From Bog-473 sp963728845 (lineage in GTDB: Bacteria; Actinomycetota; Acidimicrobiia; Acidimicrobiales; RAAP-2), in assembly GCA_963728845.1 (NCBI GenBank), contig CAVSLS010000041.1, positions 186,001 through 250,000 of the forward strand: a stretch of 64,000 nucleotides of DNA. The letters are read 5' to 3'. The position numbers and the translations under genes are program-made. The number at the start of each line of letters is the position of its first letter. The stretch's first letter is position 1. Shown in pieces: positions 16,957 through 28,940 of this stretch. The notes beneath the pieces are model-generated. The model made no database searches and was not told the DNA's origin. It worked only from the letters and a program-made list of their open reading frames with translations.

Positions 16957-17562
16957 TCAGGAGCCGGACGTCGAGGCGAGGTCCTCGCCGATGACCACGA
17001 CGACGTCGGTGCCGGTGACGCCGCTCACCGGAGTGGCGGTCGTGAGGGGCAGCACCTGGGATGGCTTGACGCCGATGGCGGTGGCGATCGTCGCCGCTTG
17101 TTGCTGGAAGCCGGCCGCGTAGTAGACGGCCGACGTCGCCTCGGTCGTTGCCGCGTCGACGGGTGTCTTCATCATCCAGCCGCCGCCACCGATGACGGTC
17201 GAGTAGTGGGCCGCCAAGCCGTTGGTGTTCGTGGAGTTGGCCACGACCACACTGACCGAAGCTGCCGGGACGGTGGTGGTCGTCGTGTGACCACCATGGT
17301 GCTTTGACGTCGTGGTCGTCGTTGCCCCGGCCCTCGTCGTGGTCGTGACCGCCCCGCCCGCCGCGGTGGTCGTGGTGCTGCCGCCCGCCACCGTCGTGGG
17401 CGTCGTCGTGGTCGGCGCGCCGACCGGCTCGCCGCTGACGCTGGGGCGTGTCCCGACGGCGACGAGGACCGTCACCGCGATCACGAAGAGGACCAGGACC
17501 CCGGCCGCCCGGACAACCGAGAGCGAGCCTGACGTCCCCGATGGCGGCCGCTCGGTAGTCAC
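16957..17562 (-). CDS. Membrane-anchored LytR_C domain protein
   Basis: 201 residues. One transmembrane helix (about residues 17-38, VVRAAGVLVLFVIAVTVLV) follows a short cytoplasmic tail; then comes a 70-residue linker very rich in Thr, with Ala, Gly and Val, likely extracellular; then a C-terminal LytR_C domain (VSVVVANSTNTNGLAAHY, GVTGTDVVVVIGEDL). In mycobacteria such domains (VirR-like) sit at the cell surface and bind wall polymers or partner proteins. It has no LCP catalytic domain, so it is not a wall-teichoic transferase. The gene is intact and followed 3 bp later by the phosphatase. Confidence 0.82.
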   Translation of the reverse strand: MTTERPPSGTSGSLSVVRAAGVLVLFVIAVTVLVAVGTRPSVSGEPVGAPTTTTPTTVAGGSTTTTAAGGAVTTTTRAGATTTTTSKHHGGHTTTTTVPAASVSVVVANSTNTNGLAAHYSTVIGGGGWMMKTPVDAATTEATSAVYYAAGFQQQAATIATAIGVKPSQVLPLTTATPVSGVTGTDVVVVIGEDLASTSGS

Positions 17563-17657
17563 TAGGGGCCCAGCCTGCCGTGCGCCCCCGCCCGGTGCAA
17601 GCCTTTCGGCTGGCCGGCCCTGGCGAGGGGGTGCGGCCGGTTAGGGTTGGGCCCAGC

Positions 17658-17730
17658 GCCCGAGTAGCTCAGTCGGTAGAGCACTTCACTTGTAATGAAG
17701 ACGTCGCGGGTTCGATTCCTGCCTCGGGCT
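17658..17730 (+). tRNA. tRNA-Thr(UGU)
   Basis: Cloverleaf with acceptor stem GCCCGAG/CTCGGGC, D-arm GCTCAGTCGGTAGAGC, anticodon stem CTTCA/TGAAG with loop CTTGTAA (anticodon UGU), and T-loop TTCGATT on GCGGG/CCTGC. The CCA end is not encoded (TCCC follows). Confidence 0.95.
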
Positions 17731-17762
17731 CCCTCTGCCTCGGGCTCCCTCGGGCTCCCTCT
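17721..17762 (+). repeat. Tandem copies of the tRNA-Thr 3' end
   Basis: The last bases of the tRNA plus flank, CTCGGGCTCCCT, occur three times in 40 bp (from 17723, 17739 and about 17749). It is a short slippage-type duplication, or a scar of repeated integration at the tRNA 3' end. Confidence 0.75.
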
Positions 17763-17822
17763 GTGGCGGGTCGTGAGCGGTTCCCTGGCGCGCACACGGT
17801 GGATGCGAGCAGGGAGGTGCCG

Positions 17823-18242
17823 GTGCTTTCGGATTTCAAGAAGTTCGTCCTGCGGGGCAACGTCGTGGACCTGGCCGTCGCGGTCGTGGTCGGCGTCGCT
17901 TTCACCGCCATGGTCACGGCCTTCGTGGCCGATCTGATCACGCCGCTGATCGCCGCCATCTTCGGCAAGCCCGACTTCGCGAACCTCACGTTTACTCTCA
18001 ACCACTCCACCTTCAAGTACGGCTCGTTCCTCAACGCGCTGATGTCATTCCTCATCGTGGCGACCATCGTCTTCTTCGCCGTCGTGGTGCCGCTGACCGC
18101 GCTGATGAAACGACTCAATCTGGTGCCGCGGGAGGAGCCCAAGCCCGAGACGCATGCCTGCCCCGAGTGCCTGAGCGACATCCCCGTCGCGGCGCGCCGG
18201 TGCGCCTTCTGCACGTCCGAGGTGGTGGCCGCGACGTCTTAG
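17823..18242 (+). CDS. mscL: MscL large mechanosensitive channel with C-terminal zinc ribbon
   Basis: 139 residues from a GTG preceded by AGGGAGGTG. The N-terminal amphipathic helix FKKFVLRGNVVDLAVAVVVG is the classic MscL signature, TM1 follows, a periplasmic loop (about residues 42-67) and TM2 (SFLIVATIVFFAVVVPL) come next. MscL opens at near-lytic membrane tension to release solutes. The tail carries CPEC...CAFC (with AARR between), a double CxxC zinc ribbon not found in E. coli MscL but known from some actinobacterial and other homologues. It converges on the methyltransferase gene with a 4-bp overlap. Confidence 0.93.
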   Translation: MLSDFKKFVLRGNVVDLAVAVVVGVAFTAMVTAFVADLITPLIAAIFGKPDFANLTFTLNHSTFKYGSFLNALMSFLIVATIVFFAVVVPLTALMKRLNLVPREEPKPETHACPECLSDIPVAARRCAFCTSEVVAATS

Positions 18243-19102
18243 CCCGACGCGGCGGCGCGCTGGCGAGCGACCTCGAAGCAGGCGACCGCGCCGGCCACGC
18301 CGACGTTGAGCGACGGCAGCGTGCCGTGCTGGGGGATGGCCACCACCGCGTCGCAACGCCGGCGGACCAGTGGCGCCAACCCCTTCTCCTCGCTGCCCAC
18401 CACCAACGCGACGGGGCCGTCGCCGAGCGGCAACTCGTAGAGCGACCGCTCGGCCTCGCCGGCCAGACCGAGCGACCATACGCCGAGGTCGCGCAGCTCG
18501 CTCAGCGCGGCGGGCACCCCGCCCACCACGGCGAAGGGCAGATGCTCGATCGCCCCCGCAGCCGTCTTCGTGACCGTCGGCGAGAGCCGGGCCGAGCGGT
18601 GACGGGGCAGCACGACACCGGTCACGCCGGCGCACTCGGCGCTGCGCAGGAGCGCGCCCAGGTTCCTCGGGTCGGTGATACCAGCCGCCACCAGGAGAAA
18701 CGGTGCGACCCCGCGCCGGCCCGGGCGGCACAGATCGTCGAGCGGGACCGCGTCGAGCGGGCGCGCCAGCGCCAGCACTCCCTGGGGTGCCTCGGTGCGG
18801 GCCTGCGCGTCGAGACGGGCCCGGGGCACGGTCTCGACGGGAACCCGCAGGCGCACGGCGAGCTCCTCGATGCGGTCGAGGAGCGGGGAGGGGTCCTGGT
18901 CCTCGGCCACCATGATGCGGCGCACCGTGCGGCGCCCGACGGAGAGCAGCTCGAGCACGGCCCGGCGCCCCTCGACCTGGTCGCCACCGAGCTCGCTCAC
19001 GGCCGCCGGGCGCGGACGCCCGCGCCCGTCCTCGGACTGACGGCTTCGCCGGTGGGCCGCGGGTCGGCGCGGCGGTGGGGTGCGGGCCGGTCGGCGGCTC
19101 AC
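18239..19102 (-). CDS. rlmB: TrmH/RlmB-type SPOUT rRNA 2'-O-methyltransferase
   Basis: 287 residues. A basic N-terminal tail (RRPARTPPPRRPAAHRRS) is followed by a substrate-binding domain starting VEGRRAVLELL, then the trefoil-knot SPOUT domain with motifs GITDPRNLGALLRSAECAG, VALVVGSEEKGLAPLV and IPQHGTLPSLNVGVAGAVACFE. RlmB methylates the ribose of 23S G2251 using SAM; other TrmH relatives act on other sites, so the exact target is not certain. The usual neighbour cysS is absent; ispF lies directly upstream with a 4-bp overlap. Confidence 0.88.
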   Translation of the reverse strand: MSRRPARTPPPRRPAAHRRSRQSEDGRGRPRPAAVSELGGDQVEGRRAVLELLSVGRRTVRRIMVAEDQDPSPLLDRIEELAVRLRVPVETVPRARLDAQARTEAPQGVLALARPLDAVPLDDLCRPGRRGVAPFLLVAAGITDPRNLGALLRSAECAGVTGVVLPRHRSARLSPTVTKTAAGAIEHLPFAVVGGVPAALSELRDLGVWSLGLAGEAERSLYELPLGDGPVALVVGSEEKGLAPLVRRRCDAVVAIPQHGTLPSLNVGVAGAVACFEVARQRAAASG

Positions 19103-19570
19103 GCCGGCTCCATCAACACCATGGCGAGACAGGCAATGCCCTCGGCCCGCCCGAGTGCTCCGATCCCCTCGGCCCGGGTCGCCTTGACCGACACGGGAGC
19201 GCCGAGCACCGCGCTGAGCCGGTCCACCATGGCAGCGGTGTGCGGTGCCAGGCGCGGCGTGTCAGCGATGATCGTGCAGTCCGCGTTGGCGCAGGCGAAC
19301 CCCTGCTCGGCGGCCATCTGCACCACCGCGGTCAGCAGGGCCACGCTGTCCGCCCCCTCCCAGACCGGGTCGGTGTCGGGGAAGTGCCGGCCGAGGTCTC
19401 CCAGGCCGACGGCACCGAGCACGGCGTCGGCCAACGAGTGGCACACGGCGTCGGCGTCACTGTGGCCCCCGAGGCCCGCGCGCGCCCTCGATGACGACGC
19501 CGCCCAGCACGAGCGGCCGGTGCGGGTCCTCGGAGAAGCGGTGGATGTCGATGCCCTGGCCGATGCGCAC
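19099..19570 (-). CDS. ispF: IspF, MEcPP synthase (frame interrupted)
   Basis: 2-C-methyl-D-erythritol 2,4-cyclodiphosphate synthase of the MEP isoprenoid pathway, a trimeric zinc enzyme. The start GTG at 19570 reads RIGQGIDIHRFSEDPHRP (zinc ligands Asp and His in GxDxH), LVLGGVVIEG; after one extra base in the run near 19482-19490 the frame continues GLGGHSDADAVCHSLADA (metal His and substrate loop), FPDTDP, and IGALGRAEGIACLA. Total about 156 residues, the normal length. The start lies 2 bp after the ispD stop, so the pair is coupled, as in mycobacteria. Confidence 0.9.
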
Positions 19571-19572
19571 GG

Positions 19573-20226
19573 TCAATCCTTCCCCGACGCGAGGTGGCGC
19601 TCGGCCGCCCGCAGGTCGTCGGGCGTCGTGATCTTGAAGTTCCCCGGCTCACCGGGGACGACCCGCACGGCGGCACCGAGCGCCTCGACGAGTACGGCGT
19701 CGTCGGTGGCATCGGGCCCCGCCTGCTCGTGCGCGCGCCGCAGCGCGCCGGCCCGGAACGCCTGGGGCGTCTGGACGGCGACGAGAGCGCTGCGGTTCAG
19801 CGTGCGGGTGACGTAGCCGGCGTCGTCCACCGCCTTGATGGTGTCACGCAGGGGGACGCCGGGCACGGCCCCGTCTGCTCCCTCGTCGGTGACGGCACCG
19901 ATCACGGCCGCGAAGAGGGCCGGCGACGCCAGCGGCCTCGCCGCGTCGTGCACGACGATCACCTCGGCATCGCCCGGGACGACAGCCATGCCGCAACGGA
20001 CGGAGTCAGCACGTGTCGCGCCACCCGTCACGATCGCATCGGCACCGTGGGGGTCCGGTTCGTCGAGACCGGCGGGGACCACGAGCACGACGCCGGCGGA
20101 AGAAGGCCGGCAGGCGTCGACGGCCCATTCGACCACCGGGCGGCCGGCGAGGGTGGCGAATTGCTTCGGCCGCCCGAAGCGACGCCCGGAGCCCCCGGCA
20201 ACGACGATCGACCACACCTTCGCCAT
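19573..20226 (-). CDS. ispD: IspD, MEP cytidylyltransferase
   Basis: 217 residues. Transfers CMP from CTP to 2-C-methylerythritol 4-phosphate. The nucleotide loop AGGSGRRFGRPKQF, the VVHDAARPLASP motif, the DTIKAV and VQTPQAF segments and ITTPDDLRAAE are all diagnostic, and the catalytic Arg/Lys of the loop are present. Intact. It follows carD by 20 bp and precedes ispF by 2 bp on the same strand, the arrangement seen in M. tuberculosis (Rv3583c-Rv3581c). Confidence 0.95.
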   Translation of the reverse strand: MAKVWSIVVAGGSGRRFGRPKQFATLAGRPVVEWAVDACRPSSAGVVLVVPAGLDEPDPHGADAIVTGGATRADSVRCGMAVVPGDAEVIVVHDAARPLASPALFAAVIGAVTDEGADGAVPGVPLRDTIKAVDDAGYVTRTLNRSALVAVQTPQAFRAGALRRAHEQAGPDATDDAVLVEALGAAVRVVPGEPGNFKITTPDDLRAAERHLASGKD

Positions 20227-20246
20227 GGTGCGACCGGGCCGGTCGA

Positions 20247-20735
20247 TCAGGTCAGCGCGTCGTTCAGACGCTCTTCTGCCGTCTCCTCGTCCACGTTGAG
20301 CGCGAAGGTCAGCTCGGACACGAGAATCTGGCGCGCCCGCTGCAGCATCCGCTTCTCGCCGGCCGACAGGCCCTTGTCCTTGTCGCGGATGGACAGATTC
20401 CGCACCACCTCGGCCACCTGGTAGATGTCGCCCGAGCGCAGCTTCTCCGAGTGGTTCTTGTAGCGGCGGGACCAGTTGGTCGGCATGCGCGCTTCCTTCT
20501 TGCGCAGCACGGCGAAGACCTCCTCGACTTCCTCGTCGTTGATCACCTCACGCAGACCCACGCCCTCGGTGTTGTCGGCCGGGACGTTCAGGATGAGGTC
20601 GCCGTAGGCGAGCCGCAGGACCAGGTACTCCTTCTTCTCACCGAACGCGACTTTGGTCTCGCGCTTCTCTATGACGGCCGCCCCGTGATGGGGGTAGACG
20701 ACTTTGTCTCCGACCTTGAAGGGCACAGGACTCAC
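20247..20735 (-). CDS. carD: CarD family RNA polymerase-binding regulator
   Basis: 162 residues from a GTG start (chosen because VPFKVGDKVVYPHHG is the conserved N-terminus). The RNAP-interacting domain (PHHGAAVIEKRE, YLVLRLAYGDLILNVP) binds the beta subunit lobe; the helical C-terminal domain (MPTNWSRRYKNHSEKLRSGD) contains the conserved Trp that wedges into the upstream fork. CarD stabilises open complexes at rRNA and other promoters. The 115-bp gap to disA holds the likely promoter, and ispD and ispF lie downstream. Confidence 0.95.
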   Translation of the reverse strand: MSPVPFKVGDKVVYPHHGAAVIEKRETKVAFGEKKEYLVLRLAYGDLILNVPADNTEGVGLREVINDEEVEEVFAVLRKKEARMPTNWSRRYKNHSEKLRSGDIYQVAEVVRNLSIRDKDKGLSAGEKRMLQRARQILVSELTFALNVDEETAEERLNDALT

Positions 20736-20850
20736 GACTCCTTGATGAACCGCCTGCACGGGCACGGCAGGCGGGGCGGTGCGTTCAGAGGGTGCCGAGA
20801 CGGGCCCGGGCCGTCCGACGGTGACTGAGTATTTTACCAGACCGCTTCGG

Positions 20851-21913
20851 TCATTCGTATCGCTCGAAGATGCTGGCCTCGACGAGGCGGGCCAGGCCGT
20901 CGCGGATGTGGCGGGCGGTGGTGGCGCCGATGCCCTCGACGGACTCGAGCTCGGTGGCGGAGGCCGACAGGATCTCGGGCAGCGAGCCGAAACGCCGCAC
21001 GAGGCGCTCAATGAGCGTCTCGGAGAGCTGCTGGGGCAGGCGGTGCAGCAGGCGGAACCCGCGGGGCGCCGAGCGCGACGTGCAGCTGGTCGTCGGAGGC
21101 GGTGAGGTGCAACGCGGCGACGACCTTGGGCAGGTCCATGAGGGCATCGGGCGAGAGCGAGCGCAAGCGGTCGATGCCGGCGTCGTCGGTGTAGTCACGC
21201 AGGACGAGTGTCAGGCTCTCGTCCACGCCGGCACTCAGCTCCTCGGTCTGGAGGTGGATGAGCCGGCCGTCGGAGCCGAGCTCGACGAGGTGGCTCTCGA
21301 TCTCCTCGGCAATGCGCCGCACCATCTCACCGGGCTGCAGCACCGCGACCACGTCGCGCCCCGAGACCGAGTCCTCCATCTCGAGGCGGGTCAGGGTGGA
21401 CAGCGCGTCGTCGTAGCGGACGCGGAAGCGCTGGAGAGTGGACAGCGCCTGACTCGAGCGGTCGATGAGCCATCCGGCCGATTGCGTCGTGTGCTTGCGG
21501 TCATTGCGGTAGACGGCGATCGTCGCCATGGCCTCGGAGACGGCGATGACCGGGACGTCGATGGAGCGAGCCACCCGCTCGGCGGTGCGGTGGCGCGTGC
21601 CCGTCTCTGACGTCGCGATGGTGGCCTTGGGGACGAGGTGCACGTTGGCCCGGGCGATGCGAGAGGCGTCGGCGGCCAGGATGATGGCGCCGTCCATCTT
21701 GGCCAGCTCCGAGAGGCGCTGGGGGGTGTACTCCGCATCGAGGAGGAAGCCGCCGGTGCACACCGACAGGACGGCCGGGTCGTCGCCCACGATGATCAGC
21801 GCCCCATGTTTGGCCTGCAGGATGCGGTCGAGACCCTCCCGCAGCACCGTGCCCGGCGCGATCATCGCCAGCGCGTCGTTCAGAGGCTGGCTGCCGCCGG
21901 CACCGTCGGCCAC
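20851..21913 (-). CDS. disA: DisA diadenylate cyclase (frame interrupted)
   Basis: DNA-scanning enzyme that condenses two ATP to c-di-AMP and stops at branched DNA. From a GTG at 21913, the DAC domain shows DGA (about residues 74-76) and RHRTAE (107-112), the two catalytic motifs. The linker and helix-hairpin-helix domain follow: after a frame change near 21061-21070 the C-terminus reads GFRLLHRLPQQLSETLIERLV and SVEGIGATTARHIRDGL. Total about 353 residues, the normal length. The start overlaps the radA end by 34 bp; RadA and DisA interact functionally in mycobacteria. Confidence 0.92.
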
Positions 21914-23350
21914 CCGGGCATCGTACCCGGACCCGCCTGCGTTCCGGCCTCCGAACAGGCCACGGCCAGGGCTTCCGCCAGCGTGCGCACGCCGTGGACC
22001 ACCATGCCCGGCGGGGCGGCCACGACCTGAGCGTCGCCCACGGTCAGGGTGGAGGCGGGGACGAGCGCCCGGGTGAACCCGGCGCGCCACGCCTCGGCGA
22101 GGCGCCGTTCCGCGCCGGGGACCTGGCGGACCTCCCCGGCCAGGCCGAGCTCCCCGAACGCGACGAGGTCCGGCGGCAGGGGGCGGTCGGTGACGACCGA
22201 GGCCAACGCGAGCGCGACGGCCAGATCGGCCGCCGGCTCCGTGACCGAGATGCCACCCACCGCGGCGACGAAGAACTCCGCTCCAGCCGGCACGTCGACC
22301 GCGGTGCGACAGGCGAGGACGGCCACGAGCAGGTTGGCCCGGGCGGCGTCGAGGCCCAGCGTGTGCGGTCGCGACGCGCCGCCGGCGGTGCCGGGACCGA
22401 CCAGGGCCTGGACCTCGACCACCAGGGGACGGCGCCCCTGGAGCACCGGCACCACGGCGCTGCCGGGGACGCCGGCCATGCGGTCCCCCAGCATCAGCGG
22501 GCCCGGATCGGGCACGGCCCGCAAGCCGTCGTCGCGCATCTCGAAGATGCCGACCTCGCCGGTGGGCCCGAAGCGGTGCTTGACCGAGGTCAGGACACGC
22601 AGCGTGTGGTGGCGGTCCCCGTCGAAGGCGAGCACGGTGTCGACGAGGTGCTCAACCGCCCGGGGCCCGGCCAGATCGCCGTCCTTGGTCACGTGGCCGA
22701 CCAGGAGCAGCGGGACGCCACTCGTCTTCGCCATGCGGGTCAGGCGCTCGACGCAGGCGCGCACCTGGGCCAGGCTTCCCGCCGGCTGGGCCAGCTCGGG
22801 GTCGGAGACCGACTGCAGCGAATCGACGACCAGCAGCGCCGGGTGGTTGCGCTCGACGGCCGCCTCGATCGCCTCGACGTCGGGCCCTTCGAGCGCGAGC
22901 AGGTGGCGGGGCACCAGGCCGATCCGCGACGCCCGTCCGCGCACCTGCGTGAGCGACTCCTCGGCAGAGGCGAGCATGACGTCGACCTCCGAGGACAGCC
23001 ACCGACGAGAGCACCTGGAAGAGCAGCGTCGACTTGCCGATGCCCGGCGGCCCGAACAACAAGGTGACCGAGCCCGCCACCACCCCGCCGCCCAGGACGC
23101 GGTCGAGCTCGCTCACGCCGGTCGGCAGCGGGCGCGCTCCCACCGTCGAGATGTCGGCCAGCGCCACGGCAGAAGCACCTGCCGCCACCGCGCCCGCTCG
23201 CGTCGCGCCGGCCGGCACCGACGAAGGGCCGAACGTGTTCCAGGCGCCGCAGCTCGGGCAGCGGCCCACCCAGCGCAGCGAGGTGGCCTCGCAGGCGGTG
23301 CAGAGGTAGATCGCGTCGGAGCGGGCGCGTGGTCGTGCTGCCGTGGCCAT
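21880..23350 (-). CDS. radA: RadA/Sms recombination helicase (frame interrupted)
   Basis: DnaB-like helicase that extends D-loops in recombination. N-terminal C4 zinc finger (Cys17, Cys20, Cys31, Cys34), then a RecA-like core with Walker A GPPGIGKST (near residue 100) and Walker B LLVVDSLQS, the RadA motif as KHRFG (usual KNRFG), and a C-terminal Lon-protease-like domain (FFVAAVGGISVTEPAADLA). The frame changes near 22985-23005, in the segment after Walker A. Total about 490 residues against 450-480 usual. It overlaps disA at its 3' end. Confidence 0.92.
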
Positions 23351-23429
23351 GGCTGCACGCTACGGAGGGGGTGTCACATCGTCCGTGCCGCTCGCGACGG
23401 CACGCCGGATCCGGTGAGAAGCTCGGGTC

Positions 23430-24446
23430 ATGGAGACGCCGGGCGCTTCGGAGCGGGCCCGCTGGGCGCGCCAGCTCGGCGACGGGGACGTCCACGCACG
23501 GCTCCTGGCGGAGCTCCCCGTCCTCCACGAGGTCGATCGGGGTGGGGGCGGGACTGCCGGTCGAGCTGACCGGATGGGTCCGGGTGGCGGCCTGGAACGT
23601 CCAGCGTGGGCGCCGTCCCGCCGAGTTGGCGTTGCGCCTGGGCGAATCGGAGGCCGACCTCTGCCTGCTCTCGGAGCTCGATCGGGGCATGGCGCGCACG
23701 GAGAACGCGGACGTCACGGCCGCCATCGCCGCGGACCTGGGCGCCTGTTACGCGTTCGGCGTGGAGTTCGTCGAGCTGGGCCTCGGTGATGCCTCCGAGC
23801 AACGGGAGGCGGCCGGCCTGCACAACGTGTCCGGCCTGCACGGCAACGCCATCGTCACCCGGGCGCCGTTGGGCGACCCCTGCGTCGTCCGCCTGCCGGA
23901 GACCGGCGGCCTGGGCTGGTTCGCGGCCGACTCCCCCAGCCCCGCGTCGGCGGTCGCATGGCCGTCGTCGCCACGGTCACGATCGACGGAGTCGCGGTGG
24001 AGGTCGCCTCGGCGCATCTCGAGAACCGCAGCGAACCCGCGCACAGGGCCGAACAGATGGAGGCGCTGTTGCAGGTGATTGACGCGCGGTCCGAAGGCGG
24101 TCCGGCCGTCGTCGGCGGCGACCTCAACACGCTCGGCGCCAGCTACGCCGAGCTGTTCGATCACCATCTGGTGCGCGCGTTGCGCCGGGTCGACCCCGCT
24201 CGCTTCTCGTGGCCCGTGCCCTACGAACCGCTCTTCGATGTGGCACGGGCACACGGTTTCGGGTGGACCGACGCGAACGTCGCCGCGCCCACCACCGAGC
24301 ACGACGCGCTCGGGCGCCCCGATCACGTGCCGATCAGGTTGGACTGGCTCCTCGTCCGCGGCCTCGTGGCCCGCCGCGCCGTCGTCGTGCCGGCCGGCGG
24401 CCTCTCGGACCACCACCTCGTCTCGGTGGGCGTGCGGCTGCCATGA
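23430..24446 (+). CDS. Endonuclease/exonuclease/phosphatase family protein (two frame changes)
   Basis: Metal-dependent phosphoesterase fold of the DNase I/exonuclease III superfamily. The ATG at 23430 opens METPGASERARWARQLGDG in frame 3; the core WVRVAAWNVQRGRR, LLSELDRGMARTEN (metal Glu) and HGNAIVTRAPL is in frame 1 from about 23555; after about 23938 the protein returns to frame 3 with VASAHLENRSEP, VVGGDLNTLG (Asp/Asn catalytic pair), LDWLLVRG and LSDHHLVSV (catalytic His). Total about 338 residues. The reaction could be on nucleic acid, sphingomyelin-like lipid or phosphoinositide substrates. It overlaps the next gene by 4 bp. Confidence 0.75.
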
Positions 24447-24958
24447 CGGTGGCCATCCGGCCGGCGCACCAGAGCGACGCTGCTGCCATCTTGTCCGTCG
24501 TCGCCGACGCCTTCAGCGACGACTCCCGCGACGCGCGCGACGAGCTCGACATCGTGCGGCGCACCTGGGCCAGGTGCCCTCCGGCCTCTCTCATCGAGTT
24601 GGTGGCCGACGATGCCGGCGTGGTGGTGGGTCATCTGCAGGCCGCACCCGGCCGCCTCGACGGCCACGCCACGACCGTGGCCGGGGTGGCGCCCGTGTGC
24701 GTGGCGCCGGCACACCAGCTCCGTGGCACGGGCAGTGCGTTGATGGGCGCGCTGATGGGCGCGGCGGAGGGGATGCACTGGCCCCTGCTGGTGCTCCTCG
24801 GTGACCCGGCCTACTACGGGCGCTTCGGCTTCGAGCCGGCGGGCCCACTCGGGCTCAGCTACCTCCCCGTGGGGGCGGGCAACCCGCACTTCCAGGCGCG
24901 CCGTCTGTCCGGCTACACCGCTGGGTTCCGGGGAGCGTTCGGCTACTGCTGGGAGTGA
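24443..24958 (+). CDS. GNAT N-acetyltransferase, YhbS-like
   Basis: 171 residues. The N-terminal IRPAHQSDAAAILSVVADAF, the beta4 strand VAPVCVAPAHQLRGTGSALM with the acetyl-CoA loop, and the C-terminal LLGDPAYYGRFGFEPA match YhbS-type acetyltransferases. The ATG overlaps the stop of the EEP hydrolase (ATGA), indicating translational coupling. The acceptor is unknown. Intact. Confidence 0.85.
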   Translation: MTVAIRPAHQSDAAAILSVVADAFSDDSRDARDELDIVRRTWARCPPASLIELVADDAGVVVGHLQAAPGRLDGHATTVAGVAPVCVAPAHQLRGTGSALMGALMGAAEGMHWPLLVLLGDPAYYGRFGFEPAGPLGLSYLPVGAGNPHFQARRLSGYTAGFRGAFGYCWE

Positions 24959-24973
24959 GGGACGCGCCCCGGC

Positions 24974-25022
24974 GGTCTCTCCGAGAACTCTAAACAGATG
25001 TGCTTAGAGTTTTCAGAGAACC
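24974..25022. repeat. Intergenic palindromic repeat, copy 1
   Basis: Core inverted repeat AACTCTAA (24986-24993) and TTAGAGTT (25004-25011) around a 10-base spacer, flanked by TCTCTCCG on the left and CAGAGA on the right. The layout matches the two copies at 44,892 and 44,990. It lies between GNAT and clpC; the rest of 24,959-25,136 shows no gene. Confidence 0.6.
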
Positions 25023-25136
25023 TCCCTGTCCCCGTCGCAACCGCCCCGGAGGGCATCCACCGAAGCTCCCCTTCCAAGACGGCCAGGCTCCGCCCTTTGG
25101 GCCCGCTGACCCAGGAGGGCCAGGGGGAGCGCGCTC

Positions 25137-27647
<2,511 letters not shown>

Positions 27648-27826
27648 CCTGACCGCCTCTCCTTGCTCCTCTTGCTTCTCGGCCCAGTGTACCTGTGGCC
27701 TTAGTTGAACACGCCGCAGCCTGGGCCGCCGGGATCTCGTGTCGAAAACGCCGGTGCCGGGGATTTCCTCCGCCCTGGTCCCGGCGTTTGTGGTCGTCGG
27801 AGGGCTGTGACCTAACGTTTGGGAGA

Positions 27827-28802
27827 GTGAACCCGACCGAAGCCCTCGGCCTGCCCCGCCTGCAAGAGGGACTGCGGCGTCTGGAGCCCCTGCTCAGCGC
27901 CTCGGTCGTCACCGGTGACGGCTTCCTGGACGAGGTCACCACGCACCTGATCTCGGCGGGCGGCAAGCGGCTGCGGCCCTTGCTGGCCCTGGCCACGGCG
28001 ACAGCGGGCACCAGGGACGCAACCGAGGACGACCTGATGGGCGCCGTGGCGGTGGAGCTCGTCCACCTCGCCTCGCTCTACCACGACGACGTCATCGACG
28101 AAGCGACCATCCGGCGCAACGTCGAGAGCGTCAACAGCCGGTTCGGGAACCTGGTGGCCATCGTGGCCGGGGACTACCTGCTGGCCCGCAGTGCCGCCAT
28201 CGCGGCCAGCCTCGGCACGGAGATCGCCGCGCTGCTCGCCGACACCCTCGGGCGCCTCTGCCAGGGCCAGGTGACCGAGGTCCGTTCGGCTTTCCAGATC
28301 AACCGCAGCGACGACGACTACTTCGCGTCGATCAGCGGGAAGACCGCGGCGTTGACGGCGACGTCGTGCCGCATCGGCGCGCTGACCGGCGGACTGCCCG
28401 GCACCGAGGTCGAGGCGTGTACGGAGTTCGGGCGGTGTTTCGGCATGGTGTTCCAGATCCGCGACGACATCCTCGACATCACCGCCACCGACGGGCAGCT
28501 CCAGAAGCCGGCCGGCCAGGACCTCGCCGAGGGCATCTACACGCTGCCCGCGCTGGTCGCCCTCGCCGATCCCGACGCCGGACCCGATCTGCGCGCCCTG
28601 CTCGGGCAACCCCTGGCCCAGCCCGAGCGCGACAAGGCCCGGGCGATCGTGATGGCGTCACGGGGGATCGGCGCCGCCGTGCACCGGGCTCGGGCCTATG
28701 TCGAAGACGCGCAGGAGGCGACCGACCGGGATCGGCCAGGCCGATCTCCGGGCCGGGCTGTCGCGGCTGGCGGCCGAGCTCCTGAGCGACCTGCCGGGCT
28801 GA
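27827..28802 (+). CDS. Trans-polyprenyl diphosphate synthase (frame change near 3' end)
   Basis: Isoprenyl diphosphate synthase (about 325 residues) making a long-chain allylic diphosphate, probably for menaquinone, from IPP. First aspartate-rich motif Asp87-Asp88-x-x-Asp91 in YHDDVIDEA, second motif Asp213-Asp214-x-x-Asp217 in RDDILDITA, plus GGKRLRPLL (IPP binding) and the GKTAAL motif. The start is GTG with GGGAGA before it. The last 25 residues (IGQADLRAGLSRLAAELLSD) are read in another frame after about 28724. Small residues before the first motif suggest a long-chain product (C40-C50). No chain-specific name is assigned. Confidence 0.9.
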
Positions 28803-28940
28803 CGCCGGCACGCTCTGCAGCGGCCGACTGCGGCGCGGCGGGGCCGACCTGCAGGTGGCCGAAGGAATCGCGCGTGCGGACGGCCACCGCCGGGGTTCTA
28901 CCCGGCTGGTGGCCGCCCTCGACGACCCGGCCGCGAACGG

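Noticed and set aside
25023..25136. Possible promoter or small gene before clpC's 3' end
   Set aside because: Short frames here lack conservation or start signals; the segment is the gap between convergent genes.
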